From Cryptomeria japonica (lineage: Eukaryota; Streptophyta; Pinopsida; Cupressales; Cupressaceae): a DNA stretch of 64,000 bases. The number at the start of each line of letters is the position of its first letter. Positions within the stretch are counted from its first letter, which is position 1. Shown in pieces: positions 23,744 through 36,149 of the stretch. Position numbers and translations under genes: made by a program. The stretch spans positions 19,569,932-19,633,931 of the forward strand of contig NC_081412.1 of the NCBI RefSeq assembly GCF_030272615.1, in the 5' to 3' direction. The notes under the pieces are model-generated. The model was not told the DNA's origin. It saw only the letters and a list, made by a program, of their open reading frames with translations, and made no database searches.

Positions 23744-24801
23744 GCGTAAACTCACAATACTGGTTCCCACTTTTTGGCCAACTTTGACAACTAGATGAAC
23801 ATTTTGAAAAAAACCTTCACTTTCAGACATCTATAACTTTTAAACCGTTCAGAATTTGAAGATGATTTAAACTAGTGATTTGTAACATCTTGATTGCAAA
23901 TTCTAAATATATTTTTTTCAATTTTTTTTGAAGAAAATTGTATTGATATTTCCATCTCCCTCCAGAACTAGTTTTTGTACAGCAAACGACATTTTTTAAG
24001 AGTGATGTGCATTTTGAAATGCATAACTTTTTTTCTATAATTGATAAAAACTCAATTCTTTCGAATTTTGGTTTGTAAAATTAATACCTAATGCATGCAA
24101 TTGGTTTGATAGTGATATGTTGAATATTTTCATTTTATTAAGTTTTGAAGTTGGACTAATTATAATTTAGACATAGGTGCACGTTTGAACACATAACTTG
24201 TTCTATATATATCAAAATTCAATTTTATTTTTTTGCTAGAAAGAAGACATCAATACCTAGTGCATAGATATTTTTAGAATTTTTTTGAATTAGTTTACTT
24301 TTTTTTCCAATACATTGAACAAAGAAGTTCATTTTTGGTGAAAACCTATGTTTGGTAGAATTAAAAATACAAGTTCATAATAAACTCAATATATAATAAA
24401 ATTATAGTCATTGAAAAGCTTGATTCGAGGACTACCATACTACATTTGGGTTGTTAAGCTCATTCCATTTGAGCCTTCAACCAGAGGTTTGAATGCCAAA
24501 AATCTACAAAAAATTGTAGAAAGTTTCAGAGAAGTGTAAAAAAGTGAAACCCCCTACATACCTTTGAATGAAAGGGGGTTCAAATGAACCCCCCCAATAT
24601 AATTAAAAATTGACAAAAAAAAGCGTTCTAGGGGGTTTTCTCAAAAGAAGGGGTTCAAGCGAAGTGGGTGGTTTGCTCGAACCCCAAAGGTTAGTTCATT
24701 CGAACACCCCTAGTACAGATGAACACCATCCAAATTTTTTTTCCCACCATTACGTTTTTCCTTCGTGGGTGAAAGTGGAAACTGTTATTGTGAACTCATC
24801 C
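23744..24801 (+). mobile_element. Non-autonomous B-family DNA transposon (element C, 1,058 bp)
   Basis: The left end is GCGTAAACTCACAATACTGG followed by TTCCCACTTT. The right end, inverted, is GGATGAGTTCACAATAACAG followed by TTTCCACTTT. These are imperfect inverted termini of about 30 bp. A perfect 4-bp duplication TGGT flanks it at 23740-23743 and 24802-24805. The first 830 bp are homologous to the left end of element B (53728-54530), then comes a TTCGAGCGAACC-type cluster (24573-24712), then about 90 bp matching the right end of element D. It has no transposase and no other gene. It would depend on a B-type transposase acting in trans (inference). It is inserted in the relic gypsy Gag. Confidence 0.85.
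24573..24712. repeat. TTCAAGCGAACCCC motif cluster (element C)
   Basis: About five copies or half-sites of the B-family palindrome occur: ggttcaaatgaacc, ggttcaagcgaa, gtttgctcgaacc, gttcattcgaac. It lies 829-968 bp from the left end and 89-228 bp from the right end. Several copies have lost CpG by C-to-T change. Confidence 0.75.
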
Positions 24802-24805
24802 TGGT

Positions 24806-26720
24806 AAGTGGATGGAGGAGATGGTTGATACATGTTTGAGAAACAAAAAGAGATTGGTTGAAGATGGAACATAATTATATTCATTGATAGCATTTACCCT
24901 ATTACTAACATGGATTATAATGTAGGGTTTCAAGAGGAGGTGTAGATGTAGGAGATGAAGGGGATCCAAATAATGATGATGTTTCCTCTTTTTTTGGGTT
25001 GGATTTTGTTCATTTTATTTAGGGGTTATCGTGATCTGGCCCCTTGTTGTGTGGGGGAAGTTTTTGTTACCTTGTTTGTTCTTCTCCACTTCTTGGAGGG
25101 CTCTTTTGATTTGTTTTCTCCCCTCTCTATTCTCGATCGAGGAGGACCATTTTTGGACACTTTATTGTTGTTTGCCCTCATTGTCAGGCCCCCTTATTAC
25201 TAGGGTTTACAATTTGGAGTGTTTGTTCATTATGGATACATTTTGTGGTGTTGGTGACTTTCTCCCTTACCATTCTTGTCATTGGTCCTACTATCTATGC
25301 AACTTGTTGTTTGGTTCCTCCCTACATTCATGGGGTTTGCTCTGCCTATTGTGTTGTAGTTGGTGATTGATTTCCTTCCACTGAGGTGGTTGTGGTGCAG
25401 TTTGGGGTTGATTTACTAGTTATGTGCTTTAGGTGGGTGTTGCTCTTTATATAGTGTCTTTTCTTGATCATTCTTGTTTGTTTCATTGGGAGACCTCATT
25501 TTGGTTGTTGGTGTGGTTTGAGGTTCTACAACTTGGCCTTCTAGGTGGGTGTGTTGGCCTCCCTATCAACCCCTTTTCTTGTGAGGTCTTTGGTTACCAA
25601 AGGTTGTGATAGCCTCATAGTTTTTGGATTTCTTATGGTTGTTTCTTTATCTTTCTCTAGTTTCTTTTTTTCTCCTAGATTGTCCTATTACTGTCCTAGC
25701 AGGTTTGGCAAAGGGTTTTTTGTGGGTTTCATGTTTTTTCCCTTTGTCATTTTGAGGTTTTCTTTTATTATCTTGTTGGTTTTGGCCTCTAGGGAGGGAG
25801 GTGTTTTCTCAGTTCCTAATCAGGTGGCTTCTATTTCTTCAGTTGTTCATGTTCCTCTTAAGGTTGTTCGGGCTAGCAACCTAGCATATATTCATATTGA
25901 GGTGGAATTTGGAAGGGTTTCTACTAGGGTTTCAACCTCTTAGATGCCTAGGGTAGAGGACTTCGGAGGTGTGCTAAGGTGGTGCCCTTTTTTATGGATG
26001 ATCTGGTATTTTGATGTTATTTGTGGGTAGGTGCTGGATGCACAGAGAGGGTCGGTTACCTTGTGGGTGCTTAACTGGAGTTTTTTTTCTTCCTTCATGT
26101 TTGCTTTAGTGACAACTGTTGAATCCCTTTGGTGGATGTTGCCCTCTAGGATTTTTACACTTGCCTCTTCCTTTCCTCCCCCTCTTAGTTGCTATCTAAG
26201 GAAGACTTGCTCAAGTGCTCTTGCTTGCCAATCAAAAAGGGGCCTTGCTGGTGGTTTGTTGTCTTATGGAGACTCTACTACAAATGGACCTATTGAGGTG
26301 GTTCATTTTTTTGTGTTTGTAGGGTTTTTTAGACTATGGTTTAAGGTGACCTATTCTGGGACTTCTATTTGTAAAAGGTTTGGAGGGGCCTTTCAAAACC
26401 CTATGAATTAGGTTTATTCCACTAGTCGGACATGCTATCTAGTGTTGTGCTAGATTGTCTAGGTTTTTGGTGCCATTGGCTTCTTTGGTTTTAGCTTAAG
26501 ATGTTTACTAAGAAGATGGTTGAGGGTGTATATTGAAACCCCTTAGTTCTAGTTATGTAGTTCTATTTGGTTTGAGACCCTTGGTCCACAGATTGTTGTT
26601 CTAGTGAAAAGCCTCATTTTAGAAAAGGCTTTGTCTTTTTTGGTTTGTGGTCAAGAGGCTTTACAACTTGTGATTTCTTATTGTGTGCCTGCATGGTGGT
26701 TTTGTAAAGGTACAAGCCTT
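24806..26720. other. T- and G-rich stretch; no recognisable product
   Basis: From about 24960 to 26710 the plus strand is strongly T+G rich, so several plus-strand frames are open by composition alone (for example 25031-25366, 25545-25943, 26031-26411). Their products are hydrophobic, cysteine- and phenylalanine-rich and show no domain. The final part, TTTGTAAAGGTACAAGCCTT before a T-rich end, resembles the 3' untranslated end of some plant LINEs, but this is weak. I do not call a gene. Confidence 0.35.
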
Positions 26721-26736
26721 CTCAGTTTTTATTAAT

Positions 26737-27285
26737 CTAAACATGGATAGAATTATCATTTTGTGTAGTAGTATCCATGATAGAAGATATGTATGTAGGA
26801 ACATTGGCTATTGATGTTGGAATAGGTATGGATATCTTAACTTGGGTTGTAGTAATGGAGCAACCAATCACTTCCGCGAAACTAGATAACATCACAATTT
26901 TATCATCCACTATTTGAGCTATGCCATGTAGAACTTCCACACCATGTTCATTACCTTGAATCAACTTCCTTAAGCCTTCAATCAATGGGATTGCCTCTTC
27001 AACCAAGTTCTCTTAACTCACAATTTTTTTAAGATCTTCCAATTGCTTGTCAATATTTTCTAATTATTCATTAGACACCTATATTGAAGGGTCGTCCTTA
27101 TCTTGAGAAGCATGAGGAGAGGGATTCTCAGTAATATCAAGAAAGGTAGGTGCTAGATTAAGAGAAGATGAAGCAACCAAGCTCCTAGGTGGGAATAAAT
27201 TAACACTCAACTCAAGCTCAACACCATTAGCATTAGAACCACAAGAAGCCATGACTCTATAACTTCTTCTCACATGGATATTCAA
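26737..27285 (-). pseudogene. Unidentified reading frame, about 170 codons, broken
   Basis: The minus strand frame begins near 27250 (MASCGSNANGVELELSVNLF), runs through a DITENPSPHASQDKDD stretch, then past stops into a helical part (NIDKQLEDLKKIVS, VEEAIPLIEGLRKLIQGNEH) and ends at 26737. Composition suggests a coiled-coil, perhaps the N-terminus of a retroelement Gag, but no family is recognised. Confidence 0.35.
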
Positions 27286-27289
27286 TTAG

Positions 27290-30129
27290 AAACATTATTT
27301 TATGAAACTCATAAACAAGTACAAGTTCCGACAACACACAATTGATCCTAGGAAAGGAATGCAAAAATTTAGAGGCAAAAGTAAAAGAATTGGTTTATAC
27401 TTTCAATATTGATGTAAGAGCATCTAAGTAGTTCATTCGGTTGGAATAGTAAGCAACTTGGAGTTGCTTGGAGATTATTGTGTTTCTTCATGTTTGTGAA
27501 TTTAGAGTTGTAGATTTGGATTTAGCATCTGGAGATCGTTGTCTTAAACATATTCGAGATTCATGGCATTTGGATTTGATTCCAGTGAGATATCAATTCC
27601 GATATTGGTCTGGTGTTGGTGTGTTCTTACTGGTTGGTCTTGCATTGAGTGGAGCAAAGTAGAATTGGGTTGTAGATGGTTTCTGTGACTTGCGGATCAT
27701 ATGGGAGTGTTGTTTTGGACCTGACCGATGTTCTAGGAGGTCTGCACAAAGTTCTAAGCATTATTGGAAGTGTTCTTGGTGATTTGGTCAAAATGTTAGT
27801 GTTCTCACATTTCATTATGAATTGATGGATCTTTGGCCGACTTGATTTAGTTTTTGAGACTTGCGAGTAGTATAAAGAGGAAGTTTGGAGATTGATTTGT
27901 GAGGACAGAGATCCGTGAAAAATAAGAATTATGAAAGATATAGATTTTGGAGGATTGCAGTGTTCTAGTCCGGTGGACTGAGGTCCAGATCAGCAAAGCG
28001 TTACTAGAGATAGAGATGTGAAACATATGATCTGTGGATCATATATTTGAGTTGTTTGAATGATTTTGTAATTATGGGCTACGGTCCATCATGTGTAAAG
28101 CTTGAGGGCATATGTAATTCATCAACATAATATAAGGATTGAGCTTTGAGGCTAGGTTTTTCACTTTGAGGTATTTACCAAGGTATATCTAGTGTTGAAT
28201 GATCTTGTTTTGCTTTGTTATTTCATGGTGTTTGTGTTATAGGCTGCAAAATGGGACTGTCCTTCATTGGATCTCCCTACCATGGCTGCATCAAATATCT
28301 TAAATATAATTGTGAATGATGATAATGCAAGCATTTAACAAGTAATATTTTATTATAGTAATGATACAATCGATTAAACTATGTAGTATAGCAATGAAAT
28401 GATCAATGAACCAAGTTTATTTAAGCAATGAGATCTAATAAAATCATGATCAATCAATGAATGCAAACACATGAAAGATGAATTTAAAAACTTAATGTCT
28501 CTAAATTTGAAAATTTAATCAAATTAAAATTCAAATATGAACATTCAAATTAGTAATTATGCAAGCTATAATAGAGTCACCAAAATGAAACTTGGTGAAA
28601 ATGTGTGTTCTCTTGTATAAGAATGAAAACTAGGAACCATTTACCATTTCCAACTCATTTTCATTAGGGAATAGCTAATTAGGCTCAACTTCAGACCTCT
28701 AGGGGAGTTCATATCTATGATTGATTATTAGCTTTTGTGATGTGATTGATTATGATTAGATTGAAAATGCAAAAAACTAGAGATAATGTTATAAATTTGA
28801 CAAGATTTGGCTTAAACAAGTAGAAACACTTTAGAAAGCCATCGTAGAAGTAGAGATTTGGAAATAAGATGTTAAAAGAGATTGTCACTAAAATTTTGAG
28901 TTTAAAAATGTTGGTCAAGTGTGCTAGGCTCCCTAGACCTAGAGGTGTTTCTATCGGGCTAAAACATTGAATTTCAAATCAAGATGCTCTATAGATCACT
29001 CCTTAAATTTTGGTCAAAAAGTGTTGGCAACATGTGTAAATTGGGATAGACTAGGGGTTTTTGCATGTTTTAAATATGGAACCATGTATCTCAATCTACT
29101 CTACACAATCCCATAACTTTTGATTTTTGGATTTGTAACCTACACACAAAAAAGAAGAAAAATATTGTGTTATGTAGGAGTTTGGCTAAGTCATACCCTA
29201 GTTACGAATTAGACTCCACTACAACAATGATGAATGAGAGAGAGCTTACACCATGTTAGGGAAGAGGCTTAAAGCCTTGATAAAATGATTGATTTGAGAA
29301 AATACCTTGATGTGAAACCTATTGCCTTGGAAATCACACAAAGCTTGATGTTGCTTGATAGGTATTAGTGCGTGGGTTCACTCATGGAGGAACGGATAAT
29401 TTAATCATGGTTGTTGAACTTTGATGCTTGAATTCTTTACTTTATATTTCTCCTCAATTCCCTTGAAGATACCTGATTGTGTACTCAATTGTAATGTTAG
29501 GAATTGTGATTTGAAAGAGATACATGTTCAAATGAGGGGTCTTGAGTTGTATTTATACATAACTTACACCTTTGTAGGCAAATTTTTTGAAGAAGGCTAG
29601 CACTTTCTTGCTATTTGAGCTAGAAAAAATATTAGTGAGCATGCAATATGTTTGGCTTCTAAACTTGGTCATGGAATGAACACAACCAAACATGAATCAG
29701 GGGCATGAGGCACAACCATCAAAGTGAGCTTAAAATGAGTGTGAAATCATAGAAGATACAATTAATGACACTACACTTGTTAAAGGTATGTATGAAAAAT
29801 GTAATTACATATATTCTGAAACCCAAATATTTAACTTTCTGAGTAATTTCCATAACATGGAAAATTGTAGCTACAATTCACCATAATAAACTAGTGAATA
29901 TATATGAGATTAAAGGATTTGTGGAATAAATTTAGATGAGGTATATTCTTAGGTTGAAAACAATGAAATAATTTTTATATGTATATGCATTAATTTGTGT
30001 GTGTGTGTGTGTGTGTGGGTGTGTGTGACTTGTGATGTTAATAAATTATGATATCCATGTGCAAACTAGGTTCTCAAATTTCTGGTTGTTCTATGAATAT
30101 GCCATTCTATGTTTGTAAATTCATGAGTC
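27290..30129. other. No gene seen; probable retroelement-derived non-coding DNA
   Basis: I find no coding region. 27420-28270 is GT-rich and LTR- or leader-like in texture, without provable ends. A (GT)n run lies at about 29995-30027. No sequence here matches other parts of the window by eye. Confidence 0.35.
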
Positions 30130-31895
30130 TCACAATCTCATGTCTAATTTGGGATCATTCTGTATGAGTTTTATCTATTGTATTATAAAATGGATGTGAT
30201 CTAGTTTGATCAGGATGATTGTATGTATTAATTTTTTTAAATAATCCTTCACGCCTCATTGAAATCATATCTAGTTATCATTTTATAGAGAGAAAAGCTC
30301 CATGGTCATTCATGCACAAAGTACAATACAATGGTTCTTTTGGAGAATTAAAAATTAAAAAGATGGTATTCTTAATAGAGATGGGGTATTTCCTATTTCA
30401 ATTACAAGTTGAATAGTGTAATTTTCCACCTCGTGAGTTATTTCCTTTATTTTCAAGGTGTTATTAGGATGATATATATCTTCTTTTAGACTTGACAATT
30501 TCTATCATCCATTAAAGTGGTTGTAGCACCCCAAACTACGTTGAATGTAATTGACTCAATTATTTTGAGACTTGTGTGTTTATATGTATGCATTCTTTTG
30601 CATTTGTGAATTAGTTATTGTAGTGATATTGAGTTTTAGATTGGTTGAATGACGTATTCCATGGTTTTCTTGAATTGGCACAAGAAATTGCTTATGAAAT
30701 TTCTTAAATGGAAGAAGCCCTACTCCAATCAAATGGCTTGGAAGCTAGTGAATGGACACACACCTCAACAACACCAATTTATGAAATCAATACCTCATTG
30801 TAATGGTGGATAGTAAGAAACATAAGCATGCTACTTGGGTTGCCCTCAAAAAACATTACTTTCTGCTTTAATAATAAATTGGTAACACATGTTTTGCCAT
30901 TCTATGAATTAACATGAATAACTATATTTTTCATAAATAAGAATGAATATTATCTTTGATCTAATCAATCTAATTACAATTATATTTGGTTGTTGTATTG
31001 AAATTTGTAATCATTGTTTACCTTATATAGTGTGATTTTCCATAGTGATTTGTTTCCTTTATTTTCAAGGTGTTATTAGGATGATTTATATTTTAGTTTA
31101 GATTTGGCAATTGGTATCATCTATTGAAGTGGTTGTAGCACCCCAAACTACATTGAATGTTAATGAAACGTATTTTGAGACTTGTGTGTTTATATCTATG
31201 CATGCTTTTGCATTTGTCAATTAATTATTCTAGTGATATTGAGTTCTAGATTGATTAAATGATATATTCCATGGTTTTCTTAAATTGGCACAAGAAATCA
31301 CTTGTGAAATTTCTTAAATGGAAGAAGCCCTACTCCAATCAAATGGCTTGAAAACTAGTGAATGGACACACACCTCAAAAACACTAATATGAAATTAATA
31401 CCTCATTGTAATGGTGGATAGGAGGAAACAAAAGCATGCTACTTGGATTGCCCTCAAAAAAAGCACTTTCTACTTTAATAATAAATTGGTCACACATGTC
31501 TTGTCATTCTAGATGAATAAACATGAATAACTATATTTTTCATAAATAAGAATGAAAATAATCTTTTCAAACTAATGAATCTGATTACAATTATATTTGG
31601 TTGTCATATTGAAATTTGTAATAATTGTTTACCTTGTGTGTGTGTGTGTGTGTCAATTTGGCACATTACATAACTTATTTACCAATCTCTTTTGGTGGTT
31701 TACAAAGTGTTGGGATTGGCTAAGATCAACAAGAAAACACCAAACTTCCGCAAACTATGAGCATACAGAGAGTCAAATGAATAATATTGAATAATTAACT
31801 AAAATGTATGTAGAGGCTTGCATATATAAGCAAGCTAGATGGGGTAGACAAGTTGGATACAACAACTAACTAACCCTCCAAAGATGGGACACTTG
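30130..31895 (+). repeat. Dispersed repeat R, with a ~610-bp internal tandem duplication
   Basis: The block 30413-31022 is repeated at 31027-31632. Shared landmarks are AGTGGTTGTAGCACCCCAAA, GGAAGAAGCCCTACTCCAAT and AATGGTGGATAG. A third, single copy is at 40090-40724, continuing at 53053-53727 after a 12.3-kb interruption. The downstream part (31660-31895, ending AACCCTCCAAAGATGGGACA) is also shared with 53500-53727. R therefore gives the empty-site reference for insertions A and B. A (GT)n microsatellite lies at 31636-31653. No coding capacity is seen. Confidence 0.85.
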
Positions 31896-32939
31896 TGTGC
31901 ACACTTGACAAGTGTGCACGCAAGTGACTAATGTATATGCAATAGGTGTCTCACTAAGTGAGTATACATGTCTCAACCACATAAGGTGAGAGAAAATACT
32001 AAAAGTCCCTAAGTGGAGACTTAAGCAATGTGCATAGGACTATCTTTAGGCAAGCTAATAGCTAAATAGTTTGATAAAATGACTATTTACACTAACACAA
32101 TACATGCCAAAATAATAGTCAACTCCTTTATGAAGTACTGGGTAATTTATACTTCAGGGTGCCACCCACAACAACCCTCGCTAGGGGCATTCCCACAAAT
32201 CTCTACCATTATCTTTGTTCCTAAGCCGTAAAAAAAAGGCTCCCTTTTGAACTCCCTTATTAATTGATTTGAGAGAAAATGTGGTTGACAAAGTCACCGA
32301 AATTTAAGCCCAATATCAATAATCTGCCACTTGAAGACTAATCATTCTCCACACCAAAAAATCTTCCACTTAAAGATTGATCATGTAACAATATTGACAT
32401 TGATCATTAATAACTTGTGGATAGCTAGGTAGTTACCATATCTACCAAAAAAAAAAAAAGAAGAAGGAAAGAAAGAAAGAAAGAGAAGAAAGAAGAAGAA
32501 GATGTGGAATGCCAATAAAATGTAATCTTCATCAAGAGATTTTATAAATTTTGAGAACTTGATATTTCACCGACAAGTTCGTGGATAAGACTTATATTAC
32601 CAATGGCGTGAGTTGGTCATATTTTATGGGTGCTGATCGGCCAAGTCGCAAAAGTTATTAAGTTTGTTTTGACGCGGAAAAAAGAAAACTTAGGCACCTC
32701 TCTTGAAATGCTGACGAAGGAAGTTTTTTAAACTTTTCAGAGGCTGATATCTAGAAAAGAAAGGTAGTTATCATAACTAACTACCTGATAACTGGGTACC
32801 TAATAAATTGATATGTTCACAGAAGTTTGTGCGTATGATGTGGAATAGCATATGGACAACCATTGAATCATAATCAAAGGCAGGTATTTATGAAGGAAGC
32901 GCATACCCCATCATCAAATGTTGAGATTTAATGAAAGGA
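31896..32939. other. No gene seen; purine-rich run
   Basis: At 32445-32511 there is a purine-only stretch made of A and AAG/GAAA repeats. The rest shows no coding region or repeat relation that I can support. Confidence 0.4.
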
Positions 32940-33480
32940 CACCTATCAATGCATCACAGTAATCATGCATGCAAAATGTGGAAGCATAGACAAGGGCATA
33001 GGAACCGGTTCAACAGAATGTTTTGAAAAGATATCGTCTCATGGAATTCAATGATTGCACAATCTTCACAAACTAGGGTTGTTGAAAAAGTTCTAAAATC
33101 TTTCAAGAAAATGCAATTGTCAGTTTTCAAGCCGAAGCATAATAACTTTGCTCACATTTTCTGCCTACCTTTGCGCCAAAGTGGGAGCTTTAGAACAGGT
33201 TATGGACATCCATAAAGCATAATGGTAGGGAGATTTGTGTCAAATATTGCAGTTGGAAATGGTCTCGTAGAGATTCATGCAAAATGTGGTATCATAGACA
33301 ACGCACCGGAATTGTTTGACAGAATGCCTCAAAAAGATGTCATCTTAATTACAGAATACAATGATTACAGCATATAGAAAATGGATTAGTCGAATCTCTT
33401 TTATATAATTCGAAGCAAATTCAATTAGCAGGCGTAACGCCAAAATGCCCGCACTGCTTTTCTTGAAGACACTTTAAACC
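32940..33480 (+). pseudogene. PPR-repeat protein fragment
   Basis: Across several frames the plus strand encodes pieces of two pentatricopeptide repeats: KDIVSWNSMIAQSSQTRVVE, FSAYLCAKVGALEQVMDIHK, VGRFVSNIAVGNGLVEIHAK, and CGIIDNAPELFDRMPQKDVI. These match the PLS-type plant PPR pattern, in which AKxGALEQGxxIH and AKCGxIDxAxELFDxMPxxDV alternate. PPR proteins bind organellar RNA in mitochondria or chloroplasts. Stops and frameshifts break it, and no start, targeting peptide or E/DYW end is present. It is the only trace of an ordinary plant gene in the window. It may have been carried by a mobile element. Confidence 0.8.
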
Positions 33481-34191
33481 TTGTTGTTAAGATGCCAGTT
33501 AAACTACTTGTGGTTGTGTTGATGTGTTTCCTTGGTTCCTGTAGATTATATGTGAATATAAACTGAAAGATAAACCACACCCATCAATATAGATCCACCC
33601 AAAGTTCAAGAATTCGGTTTGGAGAATGGAGGCAAAAGTTGTTTCCAGATTCAAATCAATTATTACTGTACAAGGCAAGGAAAAAGCGTGTTTATAGGTG
33701 GTTATAATGAAAGTTAGCATCATTTTGTCTGTTAAACATAGTTCGATCAGTTTTAAATCACACATTAAGCAATATATTAAGTCTAGAGAATGTCAGTTAA
33801 TTCTGAGTGCTTAACACTTTGAAGTATAGAAATCAAAACTTAATGTATGTGATTTAAACTGTCCACAGTTGCTCTTAACAACTTTTAAAATTATTAAAAA
33901 ACTTTGAACAACATTCTTGTAGAGACTATGATGATGCTAAATGAAACACTATAAAAAGTGGGCTTGCACTATAATAATGTGGGCCATAATAGATATTGAT
34001 TGTTTTTATCCAAATTTGAAGTCACAAATGCTCTGCACGTAAAATGGTGAAGCATTGAGAAGAAAGGCTAACAATTTGACAAAGAAGCTAGCAAAAACGT
34101 GCTATTACAACATGTTATAGGATATGCATGTTATAAATGTGTTTTTGAAACTTTCTGATGCTCTACAAAAAGGATTAGAAAATCTATGGTA
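33481..34191. other. No feature seen
   Basis: AT-rich with no supported coding region or repeat. Confidence 0.4.
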
Positions 34192-35571
34192 TGGCCAACA
34201 CACACAAGATCACAAGAAACAAACGTTAGTGTTAACAACCAAAGATTATTCTAAACAGGCATACCAAGAGAGACACTATAAGCAAAATAGAGCATTTAAC
34301 TAAGACAACAAATGCTTATAGCTCCTCCTCCCTTGTTCCTCTCCTCTCCAAGTTTCCAAATGAGTGTAGCTCTCAACGGTTTTTTGTACTATGGATGTCT
34401 TATGGAGATTTAAGATTGAAATGCTTTAAACTATGTTATGCAAGTGTAAAACAAACTAAATAAAATGATATTATGAAATGAATTAAGATTAATTTTAGTC
34501 CAAAATGACAATATGAGTGATTATGCTAAAATGCTCTCTAAAATTCACTATAGGTTAAATGCATACAAGTTTTCAAGATTTGGATTATGAAGAAATGGGC
34601 TCTATTTATAGGTAAAATGGAGCAATGGAGGGTTGAGATTGAACAATCTCAACAAGAGTCAGGATTGAAAGGTTTATGATCCATGTGAAGACTTTCAACA
34701 CAATCCCAGGATGACAAATGTCAACAAGAGATGGGTTGAGAGGAGAGGGAATAAGCATTAAATGTTTGACATGACTTGAGGGTTAACTTGGAAGGTAAGG
34801 TTAATGTTGAGTTGAGTGAATAAAACCATTATCCAATAAATAATGTCTTTATCCAATGGATACGCTCTTGTGCAAGAGTTAGTGAGAATAACCATGGTCA
34901 AAACAGTAAATGCTTGAGAAGACATATGGGTCAAATGAAGGTTAAGTTAGAGGGAAAGTCTCTAACCATGGGGGCAAGTGGATTTAACCATGTAAGAGCC
35001 ATTTGTGGTTTGAAAGACTTTTGGGGTTGGCTTATTGAACACATAAAGGATTAAATGTTTTTCAAAGACTTTGGAGTCTTTTAGAAGCGACTTCAAGTTG
35101 CTTAGGAATGTGACAATATTTAGGAGATGGATCAGATTAATTAGGAATATTTAGAAAGTGGTTAGAAAGGTCTAGAAGGGGATTTAAGATTGCAAGTGGG
35201 TTTGGTGGGTGAGGGAAAATATGATTTAAATTAAAATAAATTTAATTTATTTCAACTTGTGGTTGCAACTTGCATTTGTAGGAGAATGCAAGTGGGGGGG
35301 GAGTTTAAATGATTTAAATAAATATTTTATTTATTTATTTAAAAGAGGAAAGTGGATTAAATTAAATAAATAGGATTTATTCATTTAATTGATTGTGAAT
35401 TTGGTTTAATGAATGAATTAAAATAAATTGAATAATTTATTTAATTAATAGGAGAATGTTTGAAGATGAATTAATTAAATGTTAATTTAATTAACTGCTG
35501 GCTAGTGGGTTTATTAATCAAATAAATACAAATATTCATTTAATTAAAATGGACAAATTTATGTGACTACA
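34192..35571 (-). repeat. Gypsy-type 3' LTR (about 1,380 bp)
   Basis: On the minus strand it begins TGTAGTCACATAAATTTGTC at 35571, directly after the purine tract AAAGAGGGGCAAA (35572-35584), and ends ...GGCCA at 34192. A polypurine tract right before TG marks a 3' LTR, so the element body lies at higher coordinates. The first 260 bp are rich in ATTTAATTAA inverted repeats, as in the LTR at 8560-9336. The lower end is less certain than the upper one because no second LTR is available for comparison. Confidence 0.7.
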
Positions 35572-35584
35572 TTTGCCCCTCTTT
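35572..35584 (-). other. Polypurine tract of gypsy element
   Basis: AAAGAGGGGCAAA on the minus strand, adjoining the LTR start. It would prime plus-strand DNA synthesis in reverse transcription. Confidence 0.7.
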
Positions 35585-36149
35585 GAGATGGTACGGTTTA
35601 TCGCATCGTTTCAAAGAAAGAAAAATAGGCAAGAAGAAATATGCCCCATAAATGTTAATTTAATGGGTGGCATGCCCCCTCGAGAGATGGGCCGAAAATT
35701 TTTAAAAAATTGGACGATCTCTCGAAAAAGAACGAGAATTGGTGGGGAGGTAGAAGAGAAGAAGTTAGCAATAACAGTGAAAGAATAGAAGAAATCAGAG
35801 ATAAAACAGAGAAATGGGAGGTGCTGGAAGTTCACGGGGACCACGGCGGTGAGCAGGGTAAAATTAAGGTTAGGGCGAAGGATATATATTGGGGTGAAGG
35901 GGTAAAAACAAGGTCATTTGCATTCATCTCCATAGTGATTCAAAGGTCTGATAGTGACTTTGGTGAGAGAGCGAGTAGCGGTCAAGATGCCAGTACTGTT
36001 AGCAGATCATCAACTAGAGCGGGTCCATCGATTCCAATAGCCAGATGACTACAGACTAGCGGTACACCAATTTGAATTTTGGCTTTTTGTGCATTTTTTA
36101 TGTCTTTTTTGCAGTGTCCAAGTTGAGTCAGGACAATAGCACTAAAACT
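35585..36149 (-). other. Gypsy 3' untranslated region and junction to PMD element
   Basis: The minus strand just inside the polypurine tract reads ACCATCTCAAAGA and TCTCGAGGGGGCATG, a sequence style I associate with the 3' end of plant gypsy elements. No coding frame belongs to it. Where the gypsy material ends and the PMD-bearing segment begins is not visible. Confidence 0.4.

Noticed and set aside
25031-26411. Three plus-strand open frames as membrane-protein genes
   Set aside because: The hydrophobic, Cys/Phe-rich products follow from T+G-rich DNA. No start context, domain, splice pattern or paralogue supports them.
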